NCBI RefSeq assembly: GCF_963583255.1
Contig: NC_084816.1
Location: forward strand, 15,115,100-15,179,099
DNA: 64,000 bases
Source: Pyrus communis
Lineage: Eukaryota; Streptophyta; Magnoliopsida; Rosales; Rosaceae
Direction: 5' to 3'
Below, in pieces: positions 22,633 through 35,800 of this stretch. A program made the translations under genes and the position numbers. The notes below the pieces were generated by a model that saw only the letters and a program-made list of their open reading frames with translations, was not told where the DNA came from and ran no database searches. Numbering within the stretch: position 1 is the stretch's first letter; each line of letters begins with the position of its first letter.

Positions 22633-23224
22633 TGTGGAGCCAAAAATAATCAAGAAAAATATGGAGGCGACACGTGGATTCTAGGGTGGAAAAGACAAAA
22701 TTACCCTCGAGGAATACCAGAACTCCTACGTGCGAGCAGTGGATAATCATGACTCAATCAAGGTCAAAAGTGCTCAAAATAGGTAATTATTGAAAACCTA
22801 TTTCATCCATCCTCATCAAATCTTCTCCATAAGGTAACCCCCAAATTATTCCTTTCAAATTATATTAATTAGCTAATTAATTGATTTATTACCCAATTAA
22901 TTTATTAATTAGCTAACTGATTGAAATTAACACCAAAAATACCATATATGGCCGGTCTCCATTCTCCTAATAGGGCCGGTCATAGCCCTATAAATACTAC
23001 CCCATTTTCTCCAAAAACCTAAGTTCAACACTCTTGCAAAATTCTCCAAATTCTCTAAACATTTTTCCCTCAAATTCAAACTTTGGCATCAGAGGTTCTT
23101 CAGCCAAAGCACCCCTGGCCCATTCATCGTGGGCATGTGAGGCTCTTAGCCTTGACCACAGGTATTGATTGTTTTGTAGGTGCAATTTTGTCTAAGAAGA
23201 AGAAGGTGGAAATATGCATCCACA
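22633..23224 (+). repeat. Left LTR (592 bp)
   Basis: Closely matches 26817-27502 apart from the extra duplication and homopolymer there. It carries CCCTATAAATACTACC, a TATA-type promoter, near 22987. Confidence 0.82.
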
Positions 23225-25544
23225 AATTGGTGCTTTCATTGAGAGTTTGATTCACACGCTCAAAGAAGACTCTCGCATTCAAAGTTTCTCATTTCTTGTT
23301 CATTTGTAGATTTTTCGTATGTTCATATTCTTATATTTTTTTTTTTTTTTTTTTTTTATAAAATTCTTTGAATAAACGTAAAAGAAAAGTGCAATGACTA
23401 GAAATTTGGAAAGCGTGACGAACAAAACTTCATACGTTCAAAGATCCAGATCAAATGATGGAGGACGAGACGTAGCCCCACCACAACGATCCACAAGGCT
23501 CAATACGATGGCAAGATGAACAACTTTACCATCAAAGAGCACCACCACCATGGCAGCCACGGGGACTACTGTGGCAGTAGGGAGTGGGCTAGCTTCATAG
23601 TAGCAAGTGCATGGTGAGCAGGGGGCAGCGAGGAAACCACCAGCCCAAGCCCATGCCACTTTCCAGCAACGTAGACGGCCTTGTCTACTTGGCTCAGGGC
23701 CCATGCTACAAGGCAGCCGAGCCTGGCCCAGTGCGAGCTGGCCCAAGCTACTACCCTAGCAGCGTAGGCCCAAGCCTCATCCAATTGGCGCACGGCACAA
23801 TTTGCAGCCCATGCTATAAGGCAGCCAAGCCAGGCCCAGCCCGAGCCACTACCTCAACAACACAAGCCCAATCAGTTGTGGCAGGAGAAGCAACCTAACG
23901 CTCGCGGGCCCAAGGCCAACACGCTTTCGAACAGAGCTCAAGTTCAGCGCCCATGCGCACTGTGAGGGGGCAATACACGCCAACTGCCCGACCTGCTCTT
24001 ATGGTCCAATCTGAGGCCTAACCCACTCTCATGGCTTACCAAGAAATCACAACCAGTCCAAGATTAGTTCAACCGTCCCAGCTTCAGATTTCTGGACCGA
24101 CGATTGAACCGAGGGTATTTTCACTCCATTTCTCCGCAAATTTGACATCCCTATTCAAATCTCGCGCTCGGAGTTCATTACACTTCCACTACTTAAGGAG
24201 ATGTATATTTTCCAAGCTTTTCCAACCCAAAATGGTGAATAACACTTGTCTCGACAAGTCATAGAGTTGACAAGTGCCCTCGTGTAGCAGATTACCTTGG
24301 TGAATCAACTCTTGTAGCGTGCCCTAAACAAGGTGTCCCGAAGTAGGACAAAGACAGGCGACGAACCTCTCCGGCAGTGTCCCGGCAGACATCCACTCGA
24401 CCAATCACGAATCGAACTTTTTGGTAGTGTACATTCCCAACTAGGCCCCCGAGATAGTGTATACTCTCATCTTAGTGCGTGGAGGAGCGTACACTCTCAG
24501 TTAGGCCCACGAGCAAACATACACTCACAGTTGGGACCACACTCTGATAATCAACATGAGCAACTTTCCAGGTGAAGTGTTTATTCATTGCAAGGCCCGT
24601 AAAGAGCATCATTCACCTCACATCGGAGTAGGCAGCACAGCAGACGGAGAGAGAAGCAATCACTCAATCCAGCCCAAGTTCAACCAGCAGCCTACAAGTT
24701 ACCCACTCGCCTGCTAGAAACATACCATATGCACCGCACCCGCGGCATAGACAAGCCAAACACATAGAAGAGCAGCCTAGACCAGCAGGTTACCATTGGG
24801 GGCAGTCAAAAGCTCCGCTAGCCAACAAAGGCAAATTCAGGAAAAAGTTGAGAGGCTCTTGACCGAACAATTGAGCAATTTCCAACATAACGAAGCTACT
24901 GACGAGGTGCTCCGAGAAGACATGACCAACATAAGAGGGTCACTTTCATTGACAAGATCGATCAGATGATACTATCCCACATAGATTGTCAAATACAAAG
25001 ATTCCTTATATTCCGACAAATGCAGCAGCTCAGCCTAATGGCGCGCCGGGGGCAGACGAGTACCAGAATGACACACCAGCCTAACTACCAAGAACCGGGG
25101 GAAGCTTCGTTCTCAACACTCCCGACGATTCAATACTGAAGCAGCACATCGCCGTTAGCGGAGCATCACGGGCCTAGTGGTTCAATTCATCCTGCTACAC
25201 ACAACCTAGCTCAAGCCAGCCCCAACTCTGCTCTCACAGCCGTGCCTACCTGCTCCACGGCTTCCAGTAACCAGTGATCTATCACCATGGCTTATAACTA
25301 TGCCAATCTTGCAATCTTACCCTGTGGCTCACGCTAACCAAGCCTCAAAAGGGCACATGATGAAACACCTAATGATGGCGCAATAATTCTGGGAACAACT
25401 CACTGCGCTTACACCCTTATGTGTGTTCCACAAGTAGTTTGAAGTCTCAAGCAGATCGCCAAACAAGACCTCGTAGGCTGAGGATTATTTCAGTTGTCCA
25501 GTAGTCCAACTTTCCTCAACTGCACTTACAACAACGACTTCTAT

Positions 25545-26075
25545 GCTCTTCAGTGCGAAAGGGTAAACTAATTCTCCGACATCCATCTGGGTCTGCTCTC
25601 CAATGTGAGAGGGTAAACAAACTCGCCCACACCCATATGAGTCTGCTTTCCAGTGAAAGAGAGTAAACAAACTCCCCACACCCATATGGGTCTGCCCTCC
25701 AGTGCGAAAGGTTAAATTAATTACTCTCTAGTGTGAGAGGGTTAACCAATTCCAAGGGTCTGCTCTCCAGTGCGAAAGGGTAAACTAATTGCTCTCATGT
25801 GCAAGAAGGTAAACCAATTCCCTGACACCCATATTGGTAAGCTTTCCAGTGTGAGAAGGTAAATTAATTACTCTCGAGTGCAAGAGGGTAAACCTATTCC
25901 CCGATACACAAAAGGGTCTGCTCTCCAGTGTTATAGGATAAACTAATTGTTCTCCAGTGCGAGAGGGTAAACCAATTCCCCAACACCCATATGGGTAAGT
26001 TCTCTAGTTCGAGAGGGTAAACTAATTCCCTGACACCCATCTAGGTAAGCTCTCCAGTGCAAGAAGGCTACATAG
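25545..26075. repeat. Minisatellite inside the LTR retrotransposon
   Basis: Roughly ten diverged copies of a 45-60 bp unit containing TCTCCAGTGCGAGAGGGTAA, AACTAATTCCC and GACACCCATATGGGT. Unit length varies because parts of units are missing. It causes short repetitive frames on both strands, which are not genes. Confidence 0.8.
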
Positions 26076-26816
26076 CTCAAAAGATCGAATGCTTGAAGAC
26101 CAATTAAGCAACAAATGGTCAGGGGGTAGCAGCCACTTTGCACCCAACAGTTCGCTCATCCAACATTTCACCTTCAGCAGCTCCGATCTTGGCAGCTCCA
26201 TTCTTGACTGTTTCATTTACGGTAGCTGAGAAATCAAACTCAAGCAGTTTCCTCATTTTTAGCAAACAACCCAAACGTGGCAGCCTAAACCGTGGCCTAT
26301 GCCACGCCATTTCCTCGGCCCATGTCAAGCCAATCCTTGGCTTCAGTCAAGCTGAGCAGCACAAGCAATGGCCCCTGCCACACCACCTCCTTGGCCCATG
26401 CCAAGCCGACTCCTGGCCCCCGCCAACCGACGTGCCGCACCACCCCGACGGTTACCCCGCAGCAGCACCACCCGAGAAGAAGACAAGGAGAATTAAGGTT
26501 TTCTTACATCGGTGTGGCGCGAAGAAGACAAAGAAATCAACGGAAGATGGTTCTTTGCACGGGCAAGCAAAGAAGAGTGCTAGGGAAGCGGGAACAAATG
26601 TCTTCTAGTTTTCTCTCTTTCTTGTAGGGACAAATAATTGTCCTCCGAAATTGATTTAATTCCCTACTTAAGGTAGACTTAAATAGGCTTTGGAGGCAAT
26701 TTATTTCCCTTTCCTAAAAGAATCTAATTCCAAGTCCAAGTGAGAATCTACATCAAAGTTGGATATCTCTACACTTGCTGCCCTTTCCTGCGAGCAGCTC
26801 AGCAAGTGTGGGGATT

Positions 26817-27502
26817 TGTGGAGTAAAAAATAATCAAGAAAAATATGGAGTGGACACGTGGATTCTAGGGTAAAAAAGACAAAATTACCCTTGAGGAATA
26901 TCTGAACTCCTATGCGCGAGTAGTGGACAATCATGACTCAATCAAAATATGGAATGGACACGTGGATTCTAGGGTGAAAAAGACCAAATTACCCTCGAGG
27001 AATATCTGAACTCCTACGCGCGAGCAGTGGACAATCATGACTCAATCAAGGTCAAAAGTGCTCAAAATAGGTAATTATTCAAAACCTATTTCATCCATCC
27101 TTATCAAATCTTCTCCACAAGGTAACCCCCAAATTATTCGTTTCAAATTATATTAATTAGCTAATTGATTGAAATTAACACAAAGAATACCATATATGGC
27201 CCGTCCCCATTCTCCTAATAGGGCCGGCCAAAGCCCTATAAATACCACCCTATTTTCTCCAAAAACCTAAGTTCAACACTCTTGCAAAATTCTCCAAATT
27301 CTCTAGACACTTGTCCCTCAAATTCTTACTTTGGCATCAATGGTTCTTCGGCCAAAGCTGCCCCCCCCCCCCCCCCCAAAAAAAAAAAAAAAAAAAAAAT
27401 TCATCATGGGCACATGAGGCTATTGGCCTTGACCAAATGTGTTAATTGTTTTGTAGGTGCAATTTTTGTTCAAAAAGAAGAAAACGGAAATTTGCATCCA
27501 CA
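26817..27502 (+). repeat. Right LTR (686 bp) with internal duplication
   Basis: Same as the left LTR, plus a tandem duplication of about 104 bp (units starting near 26842 and 26946) and a C17-A22 homopolymer run near 27361-27400. A CCCTATAAATACCACC promoter motif is kept. Confidence 0.8.
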
Positions 27503-27823
27503 AATCATATCAACAATATTAACAAAACATTGATATCATATCAACAATATTAACAAAACATTGATATCATATCAGCAATGTTTACCATATATCGATTCTC
27601 TTAACAAGAACATTTGTTTATCAGCAATGTTTACCATATATCAGCAATGTTTTTCCCATGCGTTTGTCAGTTAGCTCTGTTTTTATATCCATAGTTGGCG
27701 TCAAAGCCCCGACAAGAAACCCTTAATTGCAAGGAAACTCCGTATTGTTGAAAACTTGAGGAAAATATATTATGTACCTACATAAGCGGTCGAAATAATA
27801 TTCTTCTTTTAAGTATATTTTAT

Positions 27824-27945
27824 GGCTGTTGTTATTGGCACTAAAAGAAATTCATTGTGCACTCCAAAACCTTATATATTTAAAAATAAAAATACACTTA
27901 TAAGAAGTGAACAATAAATTTTTTGAAGAGCCAGTAGTGTAACCC
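27824..27945. mobile_element. hAT-type MITE, copy 4 (diverged)
   Basis: Starts GGCTGTTGTTATTGGCACTA and ends AGCCAGTAGTGTAACCC. The internal ATACACTTATAAGAAGTG matches the family at 7809. The ends have drifted and no clean target duplication remains, so this is the oldest of the four copies. Confidence 0.55.
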
Positions 27946-28398
27946 TATATTTGCGAAATTGATTTTTCGTACGGGGATATACATGCATTTTATTCCCACG
28001 ATATTAGTTGGCTAGCCTAGAGACTGGAGTTCCAAAAAGTCCATATGCCAACAACAACCTTATTCAAAAACGCCCCATTGCAATATTCTGTCACTCTTAT
28101 CGACCTCTATTCTGATCCATGAAAGTATTAATGGTTGTTTGGTGAGCACACTTACTGCATGCTAACTTCCCGTAGTAACTCACTCACCAAAACCAAAAAG
28201 CAGCTGTCGATCCACCAAATTAAACTTCAAAACCCTAGCCAGGACCACCTTTTTCCCTTCCTTTGTATTTCCTCTCTGCACTCCGTTTTCTGCTGTAAAT
28301 TTGAATTGGACAAATATATACACACATATTTACTCCCATATGGAATAGCTAGGGACAACTTTCTCTGATATCCAGCAACCGCTTATTAATTATTTGTT

Positions 28399-28405
28399 TA
28401 TATAA
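28399..28405 (+). promoter_or_regulatory. TATA box of ABCG copy 2
   Basis: TATATAA within TTTATATAACTG lies about 80 bp upstream of the ATG at 28485. A CT/CA-rich leader follows. Assignment rests on position and motif only. Confidence 0.35.
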
Positions 28406-28484
28406 CTGTGTGTATTTGCCACCCTTTCTCTGCTGTTCCTATCAACACAATACTTGTAAGTTGTAGCTGGATATTTTGCTGGCT

Positions 28485-28797
28485 ATGGAGGAGATAGAGG
28501 AGCAAAAGGGTGGTACCACTTCTGGTGGTGTAGATTCAGAGAGGAGTTTGCCAACTTCTGGTGGAAGAGAAGGAGAAGATGTTCGTCGGCGGTGGCAGCC
28601 TCAGGCGGTTGTTGGGATGCATTTAGTGTGGGAAGATCTGAGTGTTGTGCTTCCGAAGTTTGGGAATGGCCATACAAGAAGACTGCTTGATGGGCTGAGT
28701 GGGTTTGCTGAGCCAGGTCGGATCATGGCTATCATGGGTCCTTCTGGCTCTGGCAAATCAACCCTTCTCGATTCTTTAGCAGGTTTGTCTCTCTCAA

Positions 28798-28852
<55 letters not shown>

Positions 28853-29759
28853 CGCATGTTGTATGTATGTATTTATAATTATATGTTTCAAATTTCAATC
28901 ACATGCATAAGTTTTAGGGTGCTTTAGATTTAGTCCCTTACAACTGTTGAACTCTAGACATAAACCCACCTATATTAAAACATCTAAATAAAACCCAAAT
29001 TTTGAATTTGATGTTATGTAAGATAAAAGATGTCCATACATTTAAATTTATTTACAACACCATGCCACCAACATTAATATGGCTATTACGGTTTTTTTGT
29101 AGACTTTTAATTTATTGTCTTTTGTTTGTCAACAACATTCAATTAATTCAAGTTTTTTTTGCTTTTAATTTAAAAAAACAAAAAAAAAAAAGAAGTTCTT
29201 TTCTTCTTTTATGTGAAATCGCCTAATCCAAATCTAATTAGTTCAATATACATTCTATTGAAAAAGTAGATACATTAACTTGTGAAAAAAAAAAAAAAAA
29301 AAGGTAAAAATAAACTTGTAGATACATTGTTAATTTCTTGTAAAAACTAAACAATAGTTACATTATTTTCATAAAAAAATAATAAACAATGTGTAATTTT
29401 TTTTTTTAAATTACACAGTAGGTACACAATTTTTGTAAAAATTAAATAATAGGTACTTTACTTTTGGAAAAAAAAAAAAAAAAAAAAAAAAAAACTAGTA
29501 GAAACATTGTTTCTTTTAAAAATAAAACAATGAATTTATAAGGTAAATTAGTTTTTATGTAGTTTGCATGTATGGGTTTGTTATTATGTAGGTAAATTAT
29601 TTTTCATGTATTTTACATATACTAGGTATATTATTTTTCTTTTTTTAAGCAATCGAATATTTTAAAATTTTAATAGTAGATGCACTATTTGAATCAAATG
29701 TTTTTTATTTTTTTTTGCAGGTAAATTATTTTGCATGAATTTTGCATATATCAAGCATT

Positions 29760-29801
<42 letters not shown>

Positions 29802-32800
29802 AAATAATTTACCTACATTAATCTGTAAAATATAATTTTATTGAATTAATTAAGCAATAAAGCTTGTATAATAACATATATTAGACATGTTTTATGTTAT
29901 TATATATTAGGCAATGAATGTGACATCCCACATCGCCCAGGGAAGTGATCCTTAAATGTATATTCCCATCCTTACCTAGCACGAGGCCTTTTGGGAGCTC
30001 ACTGGCTTCGGGTTCCGTAGGAACTCCGAAGTTAAGCGAGAAGGGGGCTAGAGCAATCCCATGATGGGTGACCCACTGGGAAGTTGCTCGTGAGTTCCCA
30101 AAAACAAAACCGTGAGGGAATGGTAAGCCCAAAGCGGACAATATCGTGCTACGGTGGTGGAGCGGGCCCGGGAAGCGATCCGCCCCGGGCCGGAATGTGA
30201 CAATTGGTATCAGAGCCAATCCCTGGCCGGAAATGTGCCGACGAGGACGTCGGGCCCCTAAGGGGGGTGGATTGTGACATCCCACATCGCCCAGGGGAGT
30301 GATCCTTAAATGTATATTCACATCTCTACCTAGCACGAGGCCTTTTGGGAGCTCACTGGCTTCGGGTTCCGTAGGAACTCCGAAGTTAAGCGAGAAGGGG
30401 GCTAGAGCAATCCCATGATGGGTGACCCACTGGGAAGTTGCTCGTGAGTTCCCAAAAACAAAACCGTGAGGGAATGGTAAGCCCAAAGCGGACAATATCG
30501 TGCTACGGTGGTGGAGCGGGCTCGGGAAGTGGTGCCGCCCGGGCCGGGATGTGACAATTTGGTATCAGAGCCTAACCCTGGTAGCGTGTGTGCCGACGAG
30601 GACGTCGGGCCCCTAAGGGGGGTGGATTGTGACATCCCACATCGCCCAGGGAAGTGATCCTTAAATGTATATTCTCATCCTTACCTAGCACGAGGCCTTT
30701 TGGGAGCTCACTGGCTTCGGGTTCCGTAGGAACTCCGAAGTTAAGCGAGAAGGGGGCTAGAGCAATCCCATGATGGGTGACCCACTGTGAAGTTACTCGT
30801 GAGTTCCCAAAAACAAAACCGTGAGGGAATGGTAAGCCCAAAGCGGACAATATCGTGCTACGGTGGTGGAGCGGGCCCGGGAAGCGATCCGCCCTGGGCC
30901 GGAATGTGACAATTGGTATCAGAGCCAATCCCTGGCCGGAAATGTGCCGACGAGGACGTCGGGCCCCTAAGGGGGGTGGATTGTGACATTCCACATCGCC
31001 CAGGGGAGTGATCCTTAAATGTATATTCACATCTCTACCTAGCACGAGGCCTTTTGGGAGCTCACTGGCTTCGGGTTCCGTAGGAACTCCGAAGTTAAGC
31101 GAGAAGGGGGCTAGAGCAATCCCATGATGGGTGACCCACTGGGAAGTTGCTCGTGAGTTCCCAAAAACAAAACCGTGAGGGAATGGTAAGCCCAAAGCGG
31201 ACAATATCGTGCTACGGTGGTGGAGCGAGCCCGGGAAGCGATCCGCCCCGGGCCGGAATGTGACAATGAATTTGTAACATATATATATATTTTTTTTTTT
31301 TGTAAAATCATTAATTCTCTCTTACCATCTATCCGCATGGCATTAATTATGTACATCAAACATTCAAATAGGGTTTATAAAAAAATTTTAAAAAAAAAAT
31401 TCAAATAGGGGTATTTTAGGCATCCGAATTTTTTTAATGTGTGAAGTCAAACATAATTAATGAATTTGCTGATGTGGAATCTAGTTAATGGGTTTTATTC
31501 AAGAAAAAAACATATGTCGGGTTTTAAGTAAAGAAAATTAAGTTTTAGGGGCTAAAGTTATATTTTCAGTAAGTTGTTTTAATCCAACAAAAAAAAAAAA
31601 AAAAAAGTTTCCACACTTTGGAATGTGAATTGATTAAAGCAAAAGTGCACTTTTTTATTTTTATTTTTTATAGGTGAAACGATAGTAATTTTATTTTATT
31701 CGATCAAAGATTATTACAATCTTTAAGCAGAGCATCACATCACAGATTAAATTTGAGATCACTCGAACCAATGAGAATTCAAATCATGAAAAAAGCCATT
31801 TCTAGTTAGTCTATGATCAAAATAATAAGTACATGCAGATATGTTTTGTGTATGTGTGTAAGGTTTAAATTCACAATTAATTATTATAATTAAGATTTAC
31901 AAAAAAATTAATCCTAAGATGAACACACATGCATATGCACACATGCTTGCTTTGTCTTCTTTCTGTGTCTTGTATTTTTTTATTTTTTTTTCTCTTCACT
32001 ATAGTGTGAACGACATATGCACCAATTTTTTAATCTAAAAAAAAAATTTGACTATTATTTGATTTTAAATTTTAAATGAATGTTGATGCTAGTTATAAAT
32101 CTTGAAAAATATTAGGGAGATCACATTGATGTATCATCTGATGTGGCAAGTGATATGTACATATCACGTCAGTTAATGAGTCTATCTAATTAGATGTTAA
32201 TTTTATGTATAACTTGTCACATGATCATGATACACCCATGTGATAGAAACATGTGATCTTTTGCATGTACATTCGTAAGATAAGCTATACATTCCTGAAA
32301 TAGATAGAGAGAGTTACAGAATGGCTAAATTTTGAGGAGGTTGGTCGGTTGGATAATTACTGATCTGCATTTAACATGGGATTGGCATTTCAAAACTAAG
32401 CACACTACGTACCATTAATTCTCTTCTTGACTTAATTAACTGAATACTTTGCCTGTCTCTTGCATTAACTGATGAAAGAAGTTGAAGTTTTACCCGTAAA
32501 CTAATTAGTAACAAGATGAACAATCAAACTTTTTATACATTCTTAAATATTACGAGCAATCTAGGCCGACACATATATGACTGTTGGATTTGTCCAAAAA
32601 TGATTAAAACTGTTAAATCAAATCGTCTTAAGAAAATTTGCTTCACATCTCCACATTAATACTCTTTGAAGAATGAAGAGAGAAAGAGAGAGGTGATTAG
32701 TTTGACTCAAATGATATGTTGAATTATGTTAGCATATTGCTCATGCCTTAATTGTGAGCCGTTAATGTATTGTGAGATTTATAAGAATTAACGGTTCAAG

Positions 32801-35800
32801 TTCACTAACACACATGGAGGACTGACGCTAACAATCAACTTTCATGTTTGAGATATGTATAGTAGGAACATGCAATGTTCGAAATTGATGCTAGCAATCC
32901 TTTTCATTGTCAAATAATTATTGAAATCCCAAAAATGCCTCAACTACTCTCCTTAATTTTGCTGTTTTGCAGGTAGACTTTCACAAAATCTTGTCATGAC
33001 TGGAAATGTTCTTGTAAATGGGAATAAGATGAGACTAGACTATGGTGCTGCTGTAAGTACACATAATTTCATATTCTTCCTGACAAAACTACCCCCATTC
33101 CCCATGTGCCTGTGGACTGGTACATGTTTCTTTTATTAAAAGTTAGGCTTAATTGGATTTAATAAAATAGTCAGAAGACCTTGTAGTAAAAAAAAGAAAA
33201 AAAAAAAATTTAAACTCATGTGATAAAATCTGTTAGGATTTAGACCTAAAATTAAAAGTTTTATAAACTCTATGTTAGTTGTGAGCACATGAGGCTCAAC
33301 CTCACATGCAAATCTCACATGCTAACAATTAACAAATAGTTTCATTCTAGCCTCATATATGCTAACAATTAATAGAGAGTTGACAGAACTTTTAATTTTG
33401 GCCTTAAATCCTAACGGACTTCACCATATGGGTTTAAATCGTAATTTTTTCACCACATGAATTTAAATCGTAATTTTATTCACCACATAGGTTATCTTCT
33501 GAGTAGCCTATTACTTGGGAATTAATAATCCAATTAGGCCTACAAATTGTAGAGTACAAATCCTGTGATTCCATAGCAGCCACAAATTTTATGTAATAAT
33601 GACTTTGGTCAATGGCGTGTACCAACTTATTGGGTTTAACGGGTTTGGATCGTGTTGATCACGAACTGTTGTTGCAACGGGTCATCCGAAATCAACCCTC
33701 CAATGTAATTAACATCAAAATTTCAGGCATATGTGACCCAAGAGAATACACTGTTGGGAACCCTGACAGTAAAAGAAACCATAACATACTCAGCACACTT
33801 GAGGCTTCCAACTACATTGACCACAGAAGAAGTCAACGGCATTGTAGAAGGTACAATTACAGAAATGGGTCTGCAAGATTGTGCTGACAGGCTTATTGGA
33901 AACTGGCACTTGAGGGGCATAAGTGGGGGAGAAAAAAAGAGGCTGAGCGTTGCACTTGAAATTCTCACAAAGCCAAAACTGCTGTTTCTGGACGAACCTA
34001 CAAGTGGCCTCGACAGTGCCTCGGCTTTCTTTGTCGTTCATACTCTGAGATATATTGCCCTTGAGGGCAGAACCGTCATTTCATCCATTCATCAGCCCAG
34101 CAGTGAAGTCTTTGCTCTCTTTGATGATCTTGTTCTGCTGTCTAGCGGTCAAACTGTTTATTCTGGACAGGCAAATATGGCTCTGGAGGTACTACTACAG
34201 GAAGAAAATAAATGGTTTTTTTTTCTTCTTGTTAAGTTCTAAGGAAGAAAGGCACTTTCAATTAACTAAGAGCTCATTTCGAAGTGTGTGTAAGGGACTT
34301 TAAAGAAAGTGTTTCCGGGTTCCAAAAGCACTTAACGTGCTTCCTACAATAAGCACTCGTTATGTGCTTCTTGTAGGAAGCACTTCATGTGTTTTGCTAG
34401 GATTCACTTGCATTTTAACTAAAGATTGGTTTCAAAAACATTTACACAAAAAACGCTTTCAGTAATTTTAAAAACAGTTTCAAATGATCCTAAAACCGTT
34501 ACTGACCACTTTCGGCAGAAAAAATTAATGGTCAAGGTTTAAAAATCCTTCCAAGTTTTTTACCCGGAAGGGCTTAAATTTTATTAAAATTTCAACATAC
34601 CTCTAATAAAAGCACTTTCAATGAACACGCTTATGATCATAAGTGCTTTCTACAGAAGCCTTTCAAAACGGCCTTTCATGGTTTGTAGCATGGAACCATG
34701 TATTCCGAAGTTTAGAGAAAGTTCCAAGATAGTTTTTCCATGAGCATGAATTTTACAGTGTGCATGATCTCAGATTCCTAATGTTACTTCATTTCTTTTG
34801 AATTTGACAGTTCTTTTCCAGAGCTGGAGTTCCATGTCCAAGTCGAAGAAACCCTTCCGATCACTTTCTTCGTTGCATTAATTCGGACTTCGACAGAGTC
34901 ACCATGAACGAATCTCACCGAATACGTGTATGTACATTGCATACGTATATGTAAACTTTCCTATCAAACTAATTCTGCTCATTTCGGCTTTGAATTATGA
35001 AGGGAAAAAATACTTTACTGTCTAACATTTTTCAAATGCAAAGCAGGACGTCCCAAAATCATCAGATCCTTTACTGAACTTAGCAACAGCAGAGATAAAA
35101 GCTATGCTTGTCGAGAAGTACAAGAGTTCCGAGTATGCGTCGAGGACAAGAGCTAGGATTCGACAAATTTCATCGATGGTAAGGATGCAAGGAAATCTAT
35201 GTTACTAATTTTACATGACAGTTTGTTAATAAGAAACTTGTTTTACAGGAAGGACTGACGGTAGAAAAATGGAGTGGGAGCCAAGCAACCTGGTGGAAGC
35301 AACTAACAATATTAACACGGAGATCTTTCCTGAACATGTTAAGGGACTTGGGGTATTACTGGGTAAGAATCATCATTTACGTGCTGTTATCTCTGTGTGT
35401 CGGTACCATATTCTTCAATCTTGGGACAAATCTGAATTCAATATTGGCAAGAGGAGCTTGTGCTGGATTTATTTCTGGCTTCATGACTTTCCTGTCCATC
35501 GGAGGCTTCCCATCCTTCCTTGAAGAAATGAAGGTAAAAAGTAAATTAGTTTCTGTGAGCAGGAAAGTATTCAATTGTGTAATCAGAATGTAGATCAATT
35601 CAATACTCAGGATTTAAACCTTCGATCTTCTGTTTCTGTTCGATAAACAGGTTTTTCATAAAGAAAGGCTCAACGGGCATTATGGTGTTGCTGTGTTTAT
35701 TCTGTCGAATTTCCTCTCTTCTTTCCCGTTCTTGGCTGTCATGTCGATTTCAACTGCGAGTATAACATACTACATGGTGGAATTCCATTCTCAGTTTCAT

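Larger units (their letters stand above)
22633..27502 (+). mobile_element. LTR retrotransposon without pol (non-autonomous or decayed), 4.87 kb
   Basis: Two long direct repeats, both starting TGTGGAG and ending GCATCCACA, lie at 22633-23224 and 26817-27502. The flanks AATCC (22628-22632) and AATCA (27503-27507) are a 5-bp duplication with one change. After the left LTR comes AATTGGTGCTTTCATTGAGAG, a candidate primer-binding region; before the right LTR is a purine-rich AAGTGTGGGGA. The 3.6 kb interior has only short frames with no protease, reverse transcriptase, integrase or recognisable gag, and is unusually GC-rich with internal duplications. It is either a non-autonomous family or heavily decayed. 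Confidence 0.82.
27503..28484. other. Upstream region of ABCG copy 2
   Basis: Non-coding. It contains short direct repeats of ATATCAACAATATTAACAAA near 27508-27560, a diverged hAT MITE near 27824, and a probable core promoter near 28399. Confidence 0.45.

Noticed and set aside
23438..23898. GC-rich frames of 75-102 codons in the LTR retrotransposon interior
   Set aside because: Repetitive Pro/Ala/Gly readings on both strands from internally duplicated GC-rich DNA; no gag or pol motif seen.
29980..31160. Possible cluster of 5S rRNA genes
   Set aside because: Only the internal promoter core is conserved. The surrounding sequence is LTR with TG..CA ends and Met-tRNA primer sites, so it is a Cassandra retrotransposon.
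29881..31359. Minus-strand open frames of 204 and 210 codons with repeated protein sequence
   Set aside because: They are antisense readings of the Cassandra LTRs; the repetition follows the 284-bp LTR period and has no protein-family match.
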